59,204 nt of DNA from CAYNNQ01 sp964398785 (GTDB lineage: Bacteria > Desulfobacterota > Desulfovibrionia > Desulfovibrionales > Desulfonatronovibrionaceae). Under the pieces are notes generated by a model, which was not told where the DNA came from, did no database searches, and saw nothing but the letters and a program-made list of their open reading frames with translations. The stretch is taken from assembly GCA_964398785.1 (NCBI GenBank), contig CAYNNQ010000013.1:1-59204 (forward strand). Reading direction: 5' to 3'. Each line of letters starts with the position of its first letter. The first letter of the stretch is position 1. Both the position numbers and the translations under genes were made by a program. Below are positions 7,604-17,900 of the stretch, piece by piece.

Positions 7604-8428
7604 TCATGCAAGGCGGAAGAAAGTGCGGCAGTTGGCCCCGGTTTGTGCCCAGAGGGTTTCTGCTTTTATCCCTTTTAATTCGGCTATCTCCAGTGCGGTG
7701 AAGACTACCAGAGCCGGTGCATTGGGTTTACCCCGGTAAGGTTCCGGGGATAGAAAAGGGGCATCGGTCTCCACAAGCATTTTTTCCAGGGGAATTGTCC
7801 TGGCCACAGCTTCTTTAAGCGGATGGTTCTTTTGGTAGGTGACCGTGCCCGGAATCGATAAATACCATCCTTTTTCCAGGATTTCCGCGGCCAGTTCCGG
7901 CCCACCGCCAAAGCAATGCCAGAGAAGGGGGCGATCCCAAAAATCCAGGTCCTTTAGTATACGCAGGGCATCTTCTTCTGCCTCCCGGCAGTGGATAACC
8001 GCGGGTAAATCGAATTGGCGAGCCAGTTCAAGCTGTTCGGCAAAAATTTTTTGCTGCGTTTCTTTCGGGCTGTGCATGTAATGATAGTCCAGTCCTATCT
8101 CGCCTACAGCGCGTATCCCATTGTCCCCGGCGAAGATTTCGGTTAATTGTTCCCTGTCCCGTGGGGCTGCTTCACCTGCCTCGTGGGGGTGGATGCCCAA
8201 AAGGAAAAAAACCATCTCCTTGTTCTCAAACAGGGAATGGTTGTGTTTAAATGCCTGGGGGCCGAGGAATACCTGCCCAATGTGTTCCAAGCCGCTATCC
8301 CGGGCTTCCTGCAGGTTTTTTTCCAGATCCCCGGATTTTTCCATGTCCAGGTGGGCGTGGCTGTCCGCCCCACCTGAGGGTAAGGATATCTCCATTGGAG
8401 ATGGACGGTTTTTCTTTTTTTTTCCCAT
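7604..8428 (-). CDS. tatD: TatD-family metal-dependent hydrolase
   Basis: A 274-residue TIM-barrel hydrolase of the TatD DNase/YcfH group. The metal ligands and motifs are all present: DSHAHLD, VGEIGLDYHY, AVIHCREA, LLWHCFGG and VETDAPFLSP. Members act as 3'-5' exonucleases or D-aminoacyl-tRNA deacylases; the exact substrate cannot be read from the sequence. AAGGA lies a few bases before the ATG, and the gene starts 3 nt after the Trm112-like stop, so the two are co-translated. It is the last gene of the long minus-strand group. Confidence 0.9.
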   Translation of the reverse strand: MGKKKKNRPSPMEISLPSGGADSHAHLDMEKSGDLEKNLQEARDSGLEHIGQVFLGPQAFKHNHSLFENKEMVFFLLGIHPHEAGEAAPRDREQLTEIFAGDNGIRAVGEIGLDYHYMHSPKETQQKIFAEQLELARQFDLPAVIHCREAEEDALRILKDLDFWDRPLLWHCFGGGPELAAEILEKGWYLSIPGTVTYQKNHPLKEAVARTIPLEKMLVETDAPFLSPEPYRGKPNAPALVVFTALEIAELKGIKAETLWAQTGANCRTFFRLA

Positions 8429-8431
8429 TGT

Positions 8432-8623
8432 CTATCCTTTCCTTTTTTCCCATTTATCTTGGTCAATGGCCTCTTCGGGGAGCATAATCGGAATATCTTC
8501 CCGCACGGGGTAAACAAGGCGACAGTGAGGACAAAGCAAGCCTTCCCCGTCTTGGTAAGGACTCAGTTCACCCTTGCATTGGGGGCAAGCCAGGATCTGT
8601 AGGAGTTCTTTGTCTATGTTCAT
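8432..8623 (-). CDS. Trm112-like (YcaR-type) zinc-ribbon protein
   Basis: A 63-residue protein with two CxxC knuckles (ACPQCKGEL and LLCPHCRLVYPVREDIPIMLPEEA), the standard bacterial Trm112/YcaR layout. Family members are small zinc-binding partners, in eukaryotes and archaea of methyltransferases. In bacteria they are often found near LPS or cell-envelope genes. It sits between the nucleoside-recognition membrane protein and tatD on the same strand. Confidence 0.85.
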   Translation of the reverse strand: MNIDKELLQILACPQCKGELSPYQDGEGLLCPHCRLVYPVREDIPIMLPEEAIDQDKWEKRKG

Positions 8624-8650
8624 AAGCGTTGCTCCTTGTCTTGAGAGTGG

Positions 8651-9628
8651 TTATTCTTTTTGTTCCGCAAACAGATACCGGGAGGAAAAGCTGGAGGGCA
8701 GGGCGGATTGTACCCGCACCAGGACAGCAGTAAAAAACAGGGCGTATATGAGCCTGGCCCACAGGATCCCGGAAAGATGGGCTCCAAGCAGGAGCATGAG
8801 CAGAGTATCTTCAATCAAACTGTGGCAGATGCCCATAAGGGTAAGGGAAAAAAAGACATCCCGGGCCGGTATCTTGCCTCTTCGGATTTCATGCATAATA
8901 AGGCCTCCCCCGTAGGAAAGCCCCATGGTCATTCCAATAATGGAAAGGGGAGCCGCTTCTTTCCCGATACCCATGTGCCTTAGCAGTGGGCGCATAAAAC
9001 GGATAAAAAAATGGGTAACCCCCAATTTATCCAGGGTGCGGATGATAACCATAAGCATGGTGATGATCCCGAATATCGCTCCCAAATTTTTTGTCTGAGC
9101 CATGATCCACATTCCTAAACCTGCCGGTGCCGGATCGGGATCCCACAAAATGGAACACGGCTCCTGAAGCCATCCTCCGCTTGTGTACAAAAGATTCAAA
9201 ACCATACCTACGAGCAAAGCACTGCCCACCCGGATAACGCCTTGAAATATCAGTCTGGGGCCGGACTTCTGGGCTATTTTGAGTTCCACGGGCAGGGCGT
9301 GGGCAATAAGCATGGCAGTGGCCAAAACGGTCATTTGGGCGACATTCAATTGGGCACTTTGCGGCAGGGAAACCAGTACAAGCATACCGGCATAGATATT
9401 GTTTATTAAGGCCGTGGCCCATACCAGACCCATGCTCCCGGGCAGGCCCATAAGCCGCATGATAGGTTCCAGGGGGACAGCCAAGTAGGAAATGAGTTGC
9501 AGATCCTGGAGTATACGCACTGCGATAATGATGGGGATCATTATCTTGAACAGTTCCAGTGAAGTCTTCCCCGAATCCCGGAAAACTCCCCAGATTTTTT
9601 GTCCCAAGTTGTGAATCCACATGATCAA
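8651..9628 (-). CDS. Nucleoside-recognition (Gate) domain membrane protein
   Basis: A 325-residue integral membrane protein with about eight hydrophobic segments and two Gate-like halves (GKTSLELFKIMIPIIIAVRILQDL near the N-terminus; NLGAIFGIITMLMVIIRTLDKLGVTHF in the second half). The family includes the SpoVM-like spore maturation proteins SpmA/SpmB and parts of nucleoside transporters; the substrate is unknown. Its ATG overlaps the PBP1A stop by 4 bp (ATGA), so translation is coupled to the murein synthase gene. Confidence 0.75.
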   Translation of the reverse strand: MIMWIHNLGQKIWGVFRDSGKTSLELFKIMIPIIIAVRILQDLQLISYLAVPLEPIMRLMGLPGSMGLVWATALINNIYAGMLVLVSLPQSAQLNVAQMTVLATAMLIAHALPVELKIAQKSGPRLIFQGVIRVGSALLVGMVLNLLYTSGGWLQEPCSILWDPDPAPAGLGMWIMAQTKNLGAIFGIITMLMVIIRTLDKLGVTHFFIRFMRPLLRHMGIGKEAAPLSIIGMTMGLSYGGGLIMHEIRRGKIPARDVFFSLTLMGICHSLIEDTLLMLLLGAHLSGILWARLIYALFFTAVLVRVQSALPSSFSSRYLFAEQKE

Positions 9629-11958
9629 AACATCTGTTTCAATAGGTCTTCGCCGGCTTGTTCTTCATCCAGATTCTTTTCTTCGGATGAGGCCCGTACC
9701 TGAGGCTGCGTACCCTCCTTGAACGGCAGGAGGTAGCTTTTTTGGGTATCTTTGCCGGCCAGGAGCCCGGTGGCGGCATCCACTTTGGCCATGGTTATCC
9801 CCGGTGGCTGAAGGAAATCCTGAGGTGTGTAGTTGTCTTCCACACTTTGTCTGTATTTGAGCCATATGGGGCAGGCAGCGCGGGAGCCGGTTTCGTATTT
9901 GCCCATAGGAGTAAGTTCGTCAAAGCCTACGTACACACCTGTCAGCAAATAGGGGGCGTATCCCATGTACCAGGCATCCTGGTTCTTGTTTGTGGTCCCG
10001 GTTTTCCCGGCCACCGGCCTTCCCAGTTTTTTTGCCCGCCAGCCGGTACCGCTTTGCACCACCTGTTGTAGGAGATCGGTTATGATGTATGCGGTTTCCT
10101 TGCTGATTGCCCGCTGGGTCTTTTTTTCCTGTTTGTAGAGGGTTTCTCCCCACGCATTCTCTATCTTGGTTACAAGACGGGGCTGCACATAGCTCCCCTG
10201 TCTGGCGAATGCCGTGTATGCCCGGCAGAGCTCCATCAGGCTGACGGACACCGAACCCAAACTCACGGAGAGATCATGAGGGAAATCCCCTTTTATTCCC
10301 ATGGCCTTGGCCCTCTTTATTATGGTGTCTATTCCCATGCGCTGGGCCAGGCGGATAGTGACCATGTTCCGGGATTTGACCAGGGCGGTGCGCAGGAGGG
10401 TCGGTCCGTAGAATACACCCTCAAAGTTTTCCGGTTTCCAGGTTTTTTTATTGCTTGTGTAGACAATAGGTGCGTCTAGGACAATGGAGGCGGGAGTAAA
10501 GCCGTTATCCATGGCAGCTGAGTAAACGATGGGCTTGAATGCGGAGCCGGGCTGCCTTTTTGCCTGTGTGGCCCGATTGAATTGACTCTGGAAGAAGTCA
10601 TATCCGCCGACCAAGGCGGGCACATTTCCAGTCCGGGGATCAACCGAAACAACGGCTCCCTCCACCCGAGGTTTTTGTTCCAGCGCCAAGGACCATATAT
10701 TGTTTTTTTTAGAAGGCTTGCGTACGGATGCTCGTATTATGTCCCCTTTTTGCAGCACTTTACGTGCGTCTTTTACGGGGGGGACTTCTTCCGGTGCCTT
10801 TTCCGGGTTCGGCGGCCGGCCCCAACCCATTGTCTTTACGCTTATAAAGCCGTTATGGCTGCCGAAACGCACAGTTGCACCGTTTTGTTTTACCTCGGTA
10901 ACTAGGGTCTGGATCCATTCTCCCGGTGCGAGAATATCCGTATGAATAGGGTTGTTTTTCAGGTAATCTTCCCATTTTTTTTGAGGGAGGTTTTTGATCG
11001 GACCCTGCCAGCCTCGTCTCTTAGTAGAAGCCTGTAGACCGCTTTTAAGCGCATTCTTGGCCGCGACCAGATGTTCCAGGTCTGCAGCTGTGTGTACGGT
11101 CATTCCCGAGTTATAGACTTTTTTCTTCCCATACTTTTGGACCAGCCATCTACGGACTTCCTCCAGGTAATAGGCCCCTTGCTTCCAGGAAGGATCGGCC
11201 ATCTTTTTCAGTTCAAGGGGAGCGTTGTTGGCCTTTTCATATTCCTCTTGATCTATTTTGCCCGTGTCCAAAAGCCGTTGCAGAACGTATCCTCTTCTCT
11301 TTTTAGCTGTTTTAGGGTTGTTGTATGGGTTGTACTTGGAGGGTGCCTTGGGAAGTCCTGCAATCATTGCGGCTTCAGGCAAATCCAGTTCGGAAACATG
11401 TTTCCCGAAATATTCCCTGGCTGCCGCTTCCACCCCGTATGCCCCGGCACCCAAGTATATCTCGTTCAAATAAATGGTCAGTATTTCGTTTTTGCTCAGG
11501 TGGCGCTCCAGGCGATAAGCCAATATTGCTTCCTTCAGTTTGCGGGTGTAACTTTTCTCCGGTGAAAGAAGTAAGGATTTGATCACTTGTTGCGTGATTG
11601 TGCTTCCCCCTTGGACAATGCTTCCGGCCATGGCGTTTTTGTATGCCGCCCTGGCGATACCCAAAAGGTCAATTCCTTCATGGTCATAGAAATTGGAGTC
11701 CTCGGAGGCCAAAAAGGCCTTGGGCACCCAGGGAGACATCTGATCCAGGGTGACCAAGAATCTTTTTTCCTCGTAAAAATATCCGAGAGTCCGGCCGTTT
11801 CTGGTCAGAACTTTGGTTACCAGTGAGGGATTGTAGTCGCTTATTTTCTTGAAGCTCGGCAGATCCTGTGCAGCCCAGAAATAGACGCCAATGGATGTAC
11901 CCATTACCAAAAGAAGGAGAATAATCAGTATGATTGCGCTTATTTTGAAAAGTCTCAT
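9625..11958 (-). CDS. mrcA: Penicillin-binding protein 1A, bifunctional murein synthase
   Basis: A 777-residue class A PBP. One N-terminal membrane helix (IILIILLLLVMGTSIGVYF) is followed by the family-51 glycosyltransferase domain with EDSNFYDHEGID, GGSTITQQ, RKLKEAILA and NEIYLG. The transpeptidase domain carries PGSAFKP (catalytic Ser in SxxK), SRN (SxN) and AGKTGTTN (KTG). It polymerises and cross-links peptidoglycan on the periplasmic side of the inner membrane. The length and domain order are normal for PBP1A of proteobacteria. It lies between a YkgJ-type gene and the Gate-domain gene in the long minus-strand group. Confidence 0.93.
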   Translation of the reverse strand: MRLFKISAIILIILLLLVMGTSIGVYFWAAQDLPSFKKISDYNPSLVTKVLTRNGRTLGYFYEEKRFLVTLDQMSPWVPKAFLASEDSNFYDHEGIDLLGIARAAYKNAMAGSIVQGGSTITQQVIKSLLLSPEKSYTRKLKEAILAYRLERHLSKNEILTIYLNEIYLGAGAYGVEAAAREYFGKHVSELDLPEAAMIAGLPKAPSKYNPYNNPKTAKKRRGYVLQRLLDTGKIDQEEYEKANNAPLELKKMADPSWKQGAYYLEEVRRWLVQKYGKKKVYNSGMTVHTAADLEHLVAAKNALKSGLQASTKRRGWQGPIKNLPQKKWEDYLKNNPIHTDILAPGEWIQTLVTEVKQNGATVRFGSHNGFISVKTMGWGRPPNPEKAPEEVPPVKDARKVLQKGDIIRASVRKPSKKNNIWSLALEQKPRVEGAVVSVDPRTGNVPALVGGYDFFQSQFNRATQAKRQPGSAFKPIVYSAAMDNGFTPASIVLDAPIVYTSNKKTWKPENFEGVFYGPTLLRTALVKSRNMVTIRLAQRMGIDTIIKRAKAMGIKGDFPHDLSVSLGSVSVSLMELCRAYTAFARQGSYVQPRLVTKIENAWGETLYKQEKKTQRAISKETAYIITDLLQQVVQSGTGWRAKKLGRPVAGKTGTTNKNQDAWYMGYAPYLLTGVYVGFDELTPMGKYETGSRAACPIWLKYRQSVEDNYTPQDFLQPPGITMAKVDAATGLLAGKDTQKSYLLPFKEGTQPQVRASSEEKNLDEEQAGEDLLKQMF

Positions 11959-11964
11959 AATAGT

Positions 11965-12483
11965 TTATGTGCAGTTTAGGTTTTTAAGCATGAGGTGGTA
12001 TAAATGATAAATTTCCCTGGGAGTCTGATCAAAAAGAACAAGCAGGTCTTTAATGCTTTGGTTTTCTTGAATAGCCAAACAGCCCGGATCATCAAATGCA
12101 GTTATTTTCTCCCTATTTACCCAGAAAGGGTAGATACAGCAGAATAGTGGACGTTTTTCATATGGGAGCAAACATCCCCAGCTGTCCAGGAATACGCAGC
12201 TTCCATCTTTGGTTGTCTTGAGCCTAGGGTGTTTTGCCCCGGGAGGGAAAACACGGCCGATCTCCCTGGTCGTCGGGAAGAGGTGCCGCATGTGGCGAAT
12301 AAAAGACCGGGAGTTGGGTTCCTGTACAGCAAAAGCCTTATCCGGATGCAGTGAACGCAGCCAATGGAGTTCCGCAGGGGACAAGGGAAAACAGTTTATT
12401 GTGTTTTTCGGGTCGGCTCGGCAACAGGTTCGGAATTTAGCACTGCAGCGGATACACACATAATCCTGGTGGTTGGGTTCCAT
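11965..12483 (-). CDS. YkgJ-family cysteine-cluster protein
   Basis: A 172-residue protein with the cysteine pattern of the YkgJ/CxxCxxCC zinc- or iron-chelating family: CIRCSAKFRTCC near the N-terminus, then CVFLDSWGCLLPYEKRPLFCCIYPFW. The clustered cysteines probably bind a metal or Fe-S centre; the function of this family is unknown. It starts 9 nt downstream of the kpsF-type gene and ends 6 nt before PBP1A, within the same operon-like group. Confidence 0.8.
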   Translation of the reverse strand: MEPNHQDYVCIRCSAKFRTCCRADPKNTINCFPLSPAELHWLRSLHPDKAFAVQEPNSRSFIRHMRHLFPTTREIGRVFPPGAKHPRLKTTKDGSCVFLDSWGCLLPYEKRPLFCCIYPFWVNREKITAFDDPGCLAIQENQSIKDLLVLFDQTPREIYHLYHLMLKNLNCT

Positions 12484-12492
12484 TTCAAGTTC

Positions 12493-13494
12493 TTATGCCC
12501 CGCCTCGTCCGTTTGCGAATTTAAGAAATCCCTTGCCCAGCAGGTCGTGCATGTGAACAATGCCGCAGAGCCGGTTGTCTCCCTCGACTACAGGTATTAC
12601 GGTAATAGCCTTTTCTTCCATGATATCCATGGCTTTGGCTGCGCTGGTCTTTGGTGTCACTTTTTGCGGATCCGGGGTCATGAATATCTCAGCTGGTTTG
12701 GCCCGGTCCGGATTCCCATGGCAGATAAGTCGTCTCACATCCCCATCAGTGAGGATACCCTTCAGTCGGCTGGACTCGTCCACCAAAATGACTGTACCCA
12801 GTCCGCGTTCGTTCAACACGGATAGCGCTTTCTCCAGAGGACTACGCGAAAAGACCTGGGGTATATTTTCCCGGTGCATTATTTGCCCCACGTCTAGGGC
12901 CAATCTTTGTCCTAGAGTCCCTCCGGGGTGGTTTTTCTGGAAATCTTTTTCACTGAAGGCCTTGATGCGAATCAACCCTACTGCCAGAGCGTCTCCCACA
13001 GCCAGAGTGGCCGTGGTACTGGAAGTTGGAGCGAGACCGAGTGGACAGGCTTCCTGGGGCACCTTGATCTTGATTGTGATATCCGCCCATTGGGCGATTG
13101 TTGACTCTGGCTCGGATGTTAGGGCCAGCATGCTCGGGCCTATATTTCTTATGGCCGGGATAATGGCGTTCAATTCCTCGGTTTCCCCGCTATTGGAGAT
13201 GGCAATGAGTACATCCTCTTTGCGTATCATTCCCAGGTCTCCGTGCGCTCCTTCGACCGGATGCAGAAAAAAGGATGGGGTCCCGGTGCTGCTAAACGTG
13301 GCTGCCATTTTGCGGCCTACCAGGCCGGACTTGCCCACTCCGCTGATGACAATACGTCCCTGGCAACTGGAGAGGATTTCCAGTCCCCGGGCAAATCCAT
13401 GCCCCAGGTCCCTGCTCACCGCTTGTAAACCCAGAATCTCCGTATTTAGGACTTCCCGTCCCAGCGTGATCCATTCCCTGTATGAATCGTTCAT
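12493..13494 (-). CDS. kdsD: Arabinose-5-phosphate isomerase (KpsF/KdsD/GutQ family)
   Basis: Converts ribulose 5-phosphate to arabinose 5-phosphate, the first step of Kdo synthesis for LPS. It has an N-terminal SIS domain (VISGVGKSGLVGRKMAATFSSTG, HPVEGAHGDLGM, ISNSGETEE) and two C-terminal CBS repeats. The start is set at the ATG at 13494 because it overlaps the purF stop as ATGA and because family members begin near the REWITLGREVLNTE helix; a longer reading frame upstream has no ribosome site. Length is 333 residues. It belongs to the purF-PBP1A minus-strand group. Confidence 0.9.
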   Translation of the reverse strand: MNDSYREWITLGREVLNTEILGLQAVSRDLGHGFARGLEILSSCQGRIVISGVGKSGLVGRKMAATFSSTGTPSFFLHPVEGAHGDLGMIRKEDVLIAISNSGETEELNAIIPAIRNIGPSMLALTSEPESTIAQWADITIKIKVPQEACPLGLAPTSSTTATLAVGDALAVGLIRIKAFSEKDFQKNHPGGTLGQRLALDVGQIMHRENIPQVFSRSPLEKALSVLNERGLGTVILVDESSRLKGILTDGDVRRLICHGNPDRAKPAEIFMTPDPQKVTPKTSAAKAMDIMEEKAITVIPVVEGDNRLCGIVHMHDLLGKGFLKFANGRGGA

Positions 13495-14888
13495 TTCCGA
13501 GTTTTCTCCAAACACGATTTACCGCATTTTTCCCCTTTTTTTAGGGGATAATCCCCGTTAAAACATGCCAAGCAGAAGTCATCCCGGTTGTGCAAGGATT
13601 GCATGAGTCCGGATATGCTCAAGTAGTGCAGGGAATCTAGCCCAATAAAACGGGCAATGTCTTTGACGTCATGGTTGGCAGCTATGAGTTCCCCTTTTGA
13701 GGAAAAGTCTATCCCATAGTAGCAGGGGTATTTGATGGGGGGGCAGCTTACACGCATGTGGATTTCCCGTGCGCCCATCTCCCGCAACTTTTTTACCCGC
13801 GTGCGGATAGTAGTACCCCGGACAATGGAGTCTTCAATTATGATTATCCTTTTATCCCGGATCATCTCCGCCACCGGATTCAGTTTGATGCGTACTCCGA
13901 AATCCCGCATGTCCTGCGAGGGTTGGATGAAGGTCCGGCCCACGTAATGGTTGCGAATCATAGCCATTTCAAAAGGAATACCGGATTCTTGGGCGTACCC
14001 AACCGCAGCATAGACCCCGGAGTCGGGGAAAGGCATGACCATGTCCGCTTCTACGGGCGCCTCCTGTGCCATTGTCGCCCCCATTCTTTTACGGGCGTTG
14101 TAAACGACTTCGTCAAAGACAATTGAGTCCGGCCGTGCAAAGTAAATCAACTCGAAGACACAGGATTTCTTTTTTTCCGCCGCTGCAAAATTTATACTCC
14201 GGAGCTTTCCATTTTCTATTATGACCATCTCTCCCGGATTCAGGGTCCGCAGATATTCGGCTTCCAGCAGATCGAAGGCGCAACTTTCCGAAGCCAGTAC
14301 ATAAGCGTCATTTATTCTTCCCAACGAAAGGGGGCGGAAACCATGCGGATCCCGGATGCCGATCAGTTTGTCGTCAATGAGCATCACCAGGCAATAGGCC
14401 CCTTTTATTCTTTTTAGTGCCTTGCACAGTGCATCTTCCACTGAACTGCTTCCATTCATGTAACGCGCCAAAAGGTGCATTATCACTTCACTGTCCATAG
14501 TGGACTGAAAAATCGAACCCTTTTCTTCCAGTTCCTGGCGCAGTTCCCAAGTGTTTACCAGGTTGCCGTTATGGGCGATAGCCATTTCATGATCCTTGAA
14601 GCGGACCATGAATGGCTGGGCGTTGCGGATTAGGGAAGCCCCGGTAGTGGAATAGCGGAGGTGTCCGATTGCTGTTGAACCCTTTAGTTGCCTTCCCAGA
14701 TGATCTTCGGAAAACACATCCGCTACCAGGCCCATCCCCCGCTGTTCCCGCAAATTTTTACCGTCCCAGGTAACGATTCCCGCACTTTCCTGGCCTCGGT
14801 GCTGCATTGCGTACAGTCCGAAGTAGGACATCCGGGCTGCTTCCGGATGGTCATCAATGCCAAAGAGGCCGCAAAATTCTTTTTTCAT
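13491..14888 (-). CDS. purF: Amidophosphoribosyltransferase
   Basis: Catalyses the first committed step of purine synthesis, PRPP plus glutamine to phosphoribosylamine. The glutaminase nucleophile is C6 after a five-residue propeptide (MKKEF-C), followed by GLFGID and YGLYAMQHRGQESAGI-type motifs. The PRPP loop RIIIIEDSIVRGTT is intact. Cysteines in the C-terminal half (CPPIKYPC, CLACF) match the Fe-S-containing PurF type. At 465 residues it is full length. It lies 12 nt downstream of carB, putting purine and pyrimidine/arginine steps in one transcript, and is coupled to the isomerase by a 4-bp overlap. Confidence 0.95.
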   Translation of the reverse strand: MKKEFCGLFGIDDHPEAARMSYFGLYAMQHRGQESAGIVTWDGKNLREQRGMGLVADVFSEDHLGRQLKGSTAIGHLRYSTTGASLIRNAQPFMVRFKDHEMAIAHNGNLVNTWELRQELEEKGSIFQSTMDSEVIMHLLARYMNGSSSVEDALCKALKRIKGAYCLVMLIDDKLIGIRDPHGFRPLSLGRINDAYVLASESCAFDLLEAEYLRTLNPGEMVIIENGKLRSINFAAAEKKKSCVFELIYFARPDSIVFDEVVYNARKRMGATMAQEAPVEADMVMPFPDSGVYAAVGYAQESGIPFEMAMIRNHYVGRTFIQPSQDMRDFGVRIKLNPVAEMIRDKRIIIIEDSIVRGTTIRTRVKKLREMGAREIHMRVSCPPIKYPCYYGIDFSSKGELIAANHDVKDIARFIGLDSLHYLSISGLMQSLHNRDDFCLACFNGDYPLKKGEKCGKSCLEKTRK

Positions 14889-14900
14889 CTTTGGTTCCGT

Positions 14901-17900
14901 CTAATTTTGGTAGTAGTCCTGCAGGCTCTGTACATCCAGTCCGCAGGAGGATTTTTCCTTTATGGCCATGGCCATGGCTCCTGCTCCGGCCATGGTGGTC
15001 GTATAGGGTATATTGTAAAGCACCGCTGCTTGCCTGAGGGATGACGAATCCCGGACTTCCCTCTTCCCGGACGAGGTGTTTATAAGTAGATCGATTTCCT
15101 TGTTCTTGATTAGGTCGATCACGTTCGGGCGTCCTTCGTAAACCTTGTTTACCTTCTCCGCCCCGAGTCCGTGTTTTTCCAGGTATTCAGCCGTGCCCCG
15201 CGTCGCGATCAGATGAAATCCCAGTTCGCTGAATGTCCGGGCCAGTGCGGTGCATTTGGCCTTGTCCTGGTCATTAACGGATATAAATATAGTTCCTTTT
15301 TCCGGAAGGCGCAGTCCGGATCCCATCTGGCTCTTCATAAATGCCAGCCCAACGTTCTCGTCTATTCCCATGACCTCACCGGTGGATTTCATCTCCGGGC
15401 CCAGGAGGACATCCATCCCGGGGAATCTATTGAAAGGCAGAACGGCCTCCTTAACCGAATAATACCCTGATTTATGCATAGACCAGGGGTCCAGATCATC
15501 CAGGGTCGCTCCCAGCATTACCCGGGTGGCAAGCTTGGCCAAGGGTACTCCTGTGGCCTTGCTTACAAAAGGCACGGTCCGTGAGGCCCGGGGGTTGACT
15601 TCCAGGATGTATATGTCCTTATCCTTTACCGCGAACTGGATGTTCATGAGCCCGATGACGCCTAGTTCAGTAGCCAAAGCAGTAGTTTGGTCTATGATTT
15701 CCCGGACTATCATGGAACTGACTGTGTGCGGCGGCAATACACAGGCCGAATCTCCGGAATGGATGCCTGCTTCTTCTATATGCTCCATTATTCCGGCTAC
15801 GTATGTCTTGTTCCCGTCGCTTAGGGCGTCCACGTCGATCTCCACGGCATTGTTGAGAAATTTGTCAATCAAAATGGGGAAGTCCGGGGATACATAGGCT
15901 GCTTCCCGGAAATAGTCGGTAAGGTCCTTGTCGTCGTAGACTATTTCCATTGCCCGTCCCCCCAGGACATAGGAGGGTCGGACCACAATGGGGTACCCAA
16001 TGTTTGCGGCGATCTCGTGTGCCTCTTCATAGGAGGTGGCCGTACCGTTGGCCGGCTGCTTTAGTCCCAGCTTGTTCAATAGGCTTTGAAACCTTTCCCG
16101 GTCTTCTGCTCGGTCGATACTGTCCGGTGAAGTCCCCAGGATATCTACCCCAGCGCGCAGGAGTGGAACCGCCAGATTGAGTGGGGTTTGCCCTCCGAAT
16201 TGGATAATCACCCCGTGCGGTTTTTCCTGTGCTATAATGTCCATTACATCCTCGAAGGTTAGTGGCTCGAAGTACAGTTTATCTGAGGTGTCGTAGTCCG
16301 TACTGACAGTTTCCGGGTTGGAGTTTACCATTATGGAGCCTACTTGCATGTTTTGCAGTGCGTAGGCCGCATGGACGCAGCAGTAATCGAATTCGATACC
16401 TTGCCCGATACGATTGGGGCCTCCACCCAAAATCATCACCTTTTTACGTTTATCATTGGCAATTTCCTTCCCTGTTTCATATGTGGAGTAGTAATAGGGA
16501 GTGTATGCTTCGAATTCCGCGGCACAGGTATCTACCAGATAATAGGTGGGCAAAACTCCGGTTTCAGTGCGCAGTCGGCGAATATCGTTCTCTTCTTTCT
16601 TCCATAGTGTAGCCAGTTGAGCATCCGAGTATCCGGATTCCTTGGCCTTCTGCAGCATGGGAGGGAGCTTTTCGTTCTCCGGATCAAGGGTCTCTTCCAG
16701 ATTGAATTCCTTTAGCTCATTTTCTAAGTCTACAATTTGCCTGATTTGGTCCACGAACCAGGGGTCAATGCCGGTTGTAGCACAAATGTCTTCCCGGGTA
16801 AGTTCGTTTTTAATGGCGTGGCGTAGATAGAAAAGCCTTTTGGAATTCGGGGTGCGCAGTTTTTTAAGGATGTCTTCGGCAAAAAAATCCTTTTCCTGAA
16901 AGGAGCGTCCCAGGCCTGGATAGTTGATTTCCAGGGAGCGCAGACCTTTTTGCAGGGCTTCCTTGAAATTCCTCCCGATGGCCATGGTCTCCCCAACGCT
17001 CTTCATAGTCGTTGTTAGTTCGTCCTTGGTCTTTGTGAATTTTTCAAATGTGAATCTGGGGATTTTTACCACACAATAATCGATAGTCGGCTCGAAGGAT
17101 GCCATTGTTTCCTTGGTGATATCGTTGGGTATCTCATCCAGAGAATACCCCACCGCCAGCTTGGCCGCAATTTTGGCAATAGGGAACCCGGTAGCTTTGG
17201 ACGCCAGCGCGGAGGAGCGGGATACACGGGGATTCATTTCAATGACCACCATTTCCCCGTTTTCCGGATTGACTGCGAATTGTACATTGGACCCTCCGGT
17301 TTCTACTCCTATCTCCCGCATTATGGCCAGTGAGGCATTGCGCATTTTTTGAAATTCGCGGTCGGATAGGGTTTGGGTGGGAGCGACGGTTATGGAGTCG
17401 CCGGTGTGCACACCCATGGGATCCAAATTCTCAATAGAGCAGATAATCACGCAATTGTCCTGTTTATCCCGCATTACTTCCAGTTCGAATTCTTTCCATC
17501 CAAGAACGGATTCTTCGAGCATGATTTCGTTGGTCATACTCGCAGCCAAGCCCGTGGCAGCAATTTGTTCCAGGTCTTCCCGGTTATAGGCTACTCCGCC
17601 GCCGGTACCCCCCAAAGTGTATGCGGGGCGTACGATTATGGGGAAGGGGATCTCCTCGTTAAGCGCGTTTGCTTCAGCGATGTTTCGGGCAATTCCGCTT
17701 TTGGGGACCTTTAGTCCGATATTTTCCATCGCTTTACGGAATTTTTCTCTGCTTTCGGCCTTTTGTATTACCGATATGGAGGCCCCTATAAGCTCAACAC
17801 CGCATTCTTCCAGCACACCCTGCTTGGCCACTGCTACAGCGGTGTTCAAACCTGTTTGCCCGCCCAAGGTGGGCAAAAGGGCATCTGGTTTTTCCTTGCG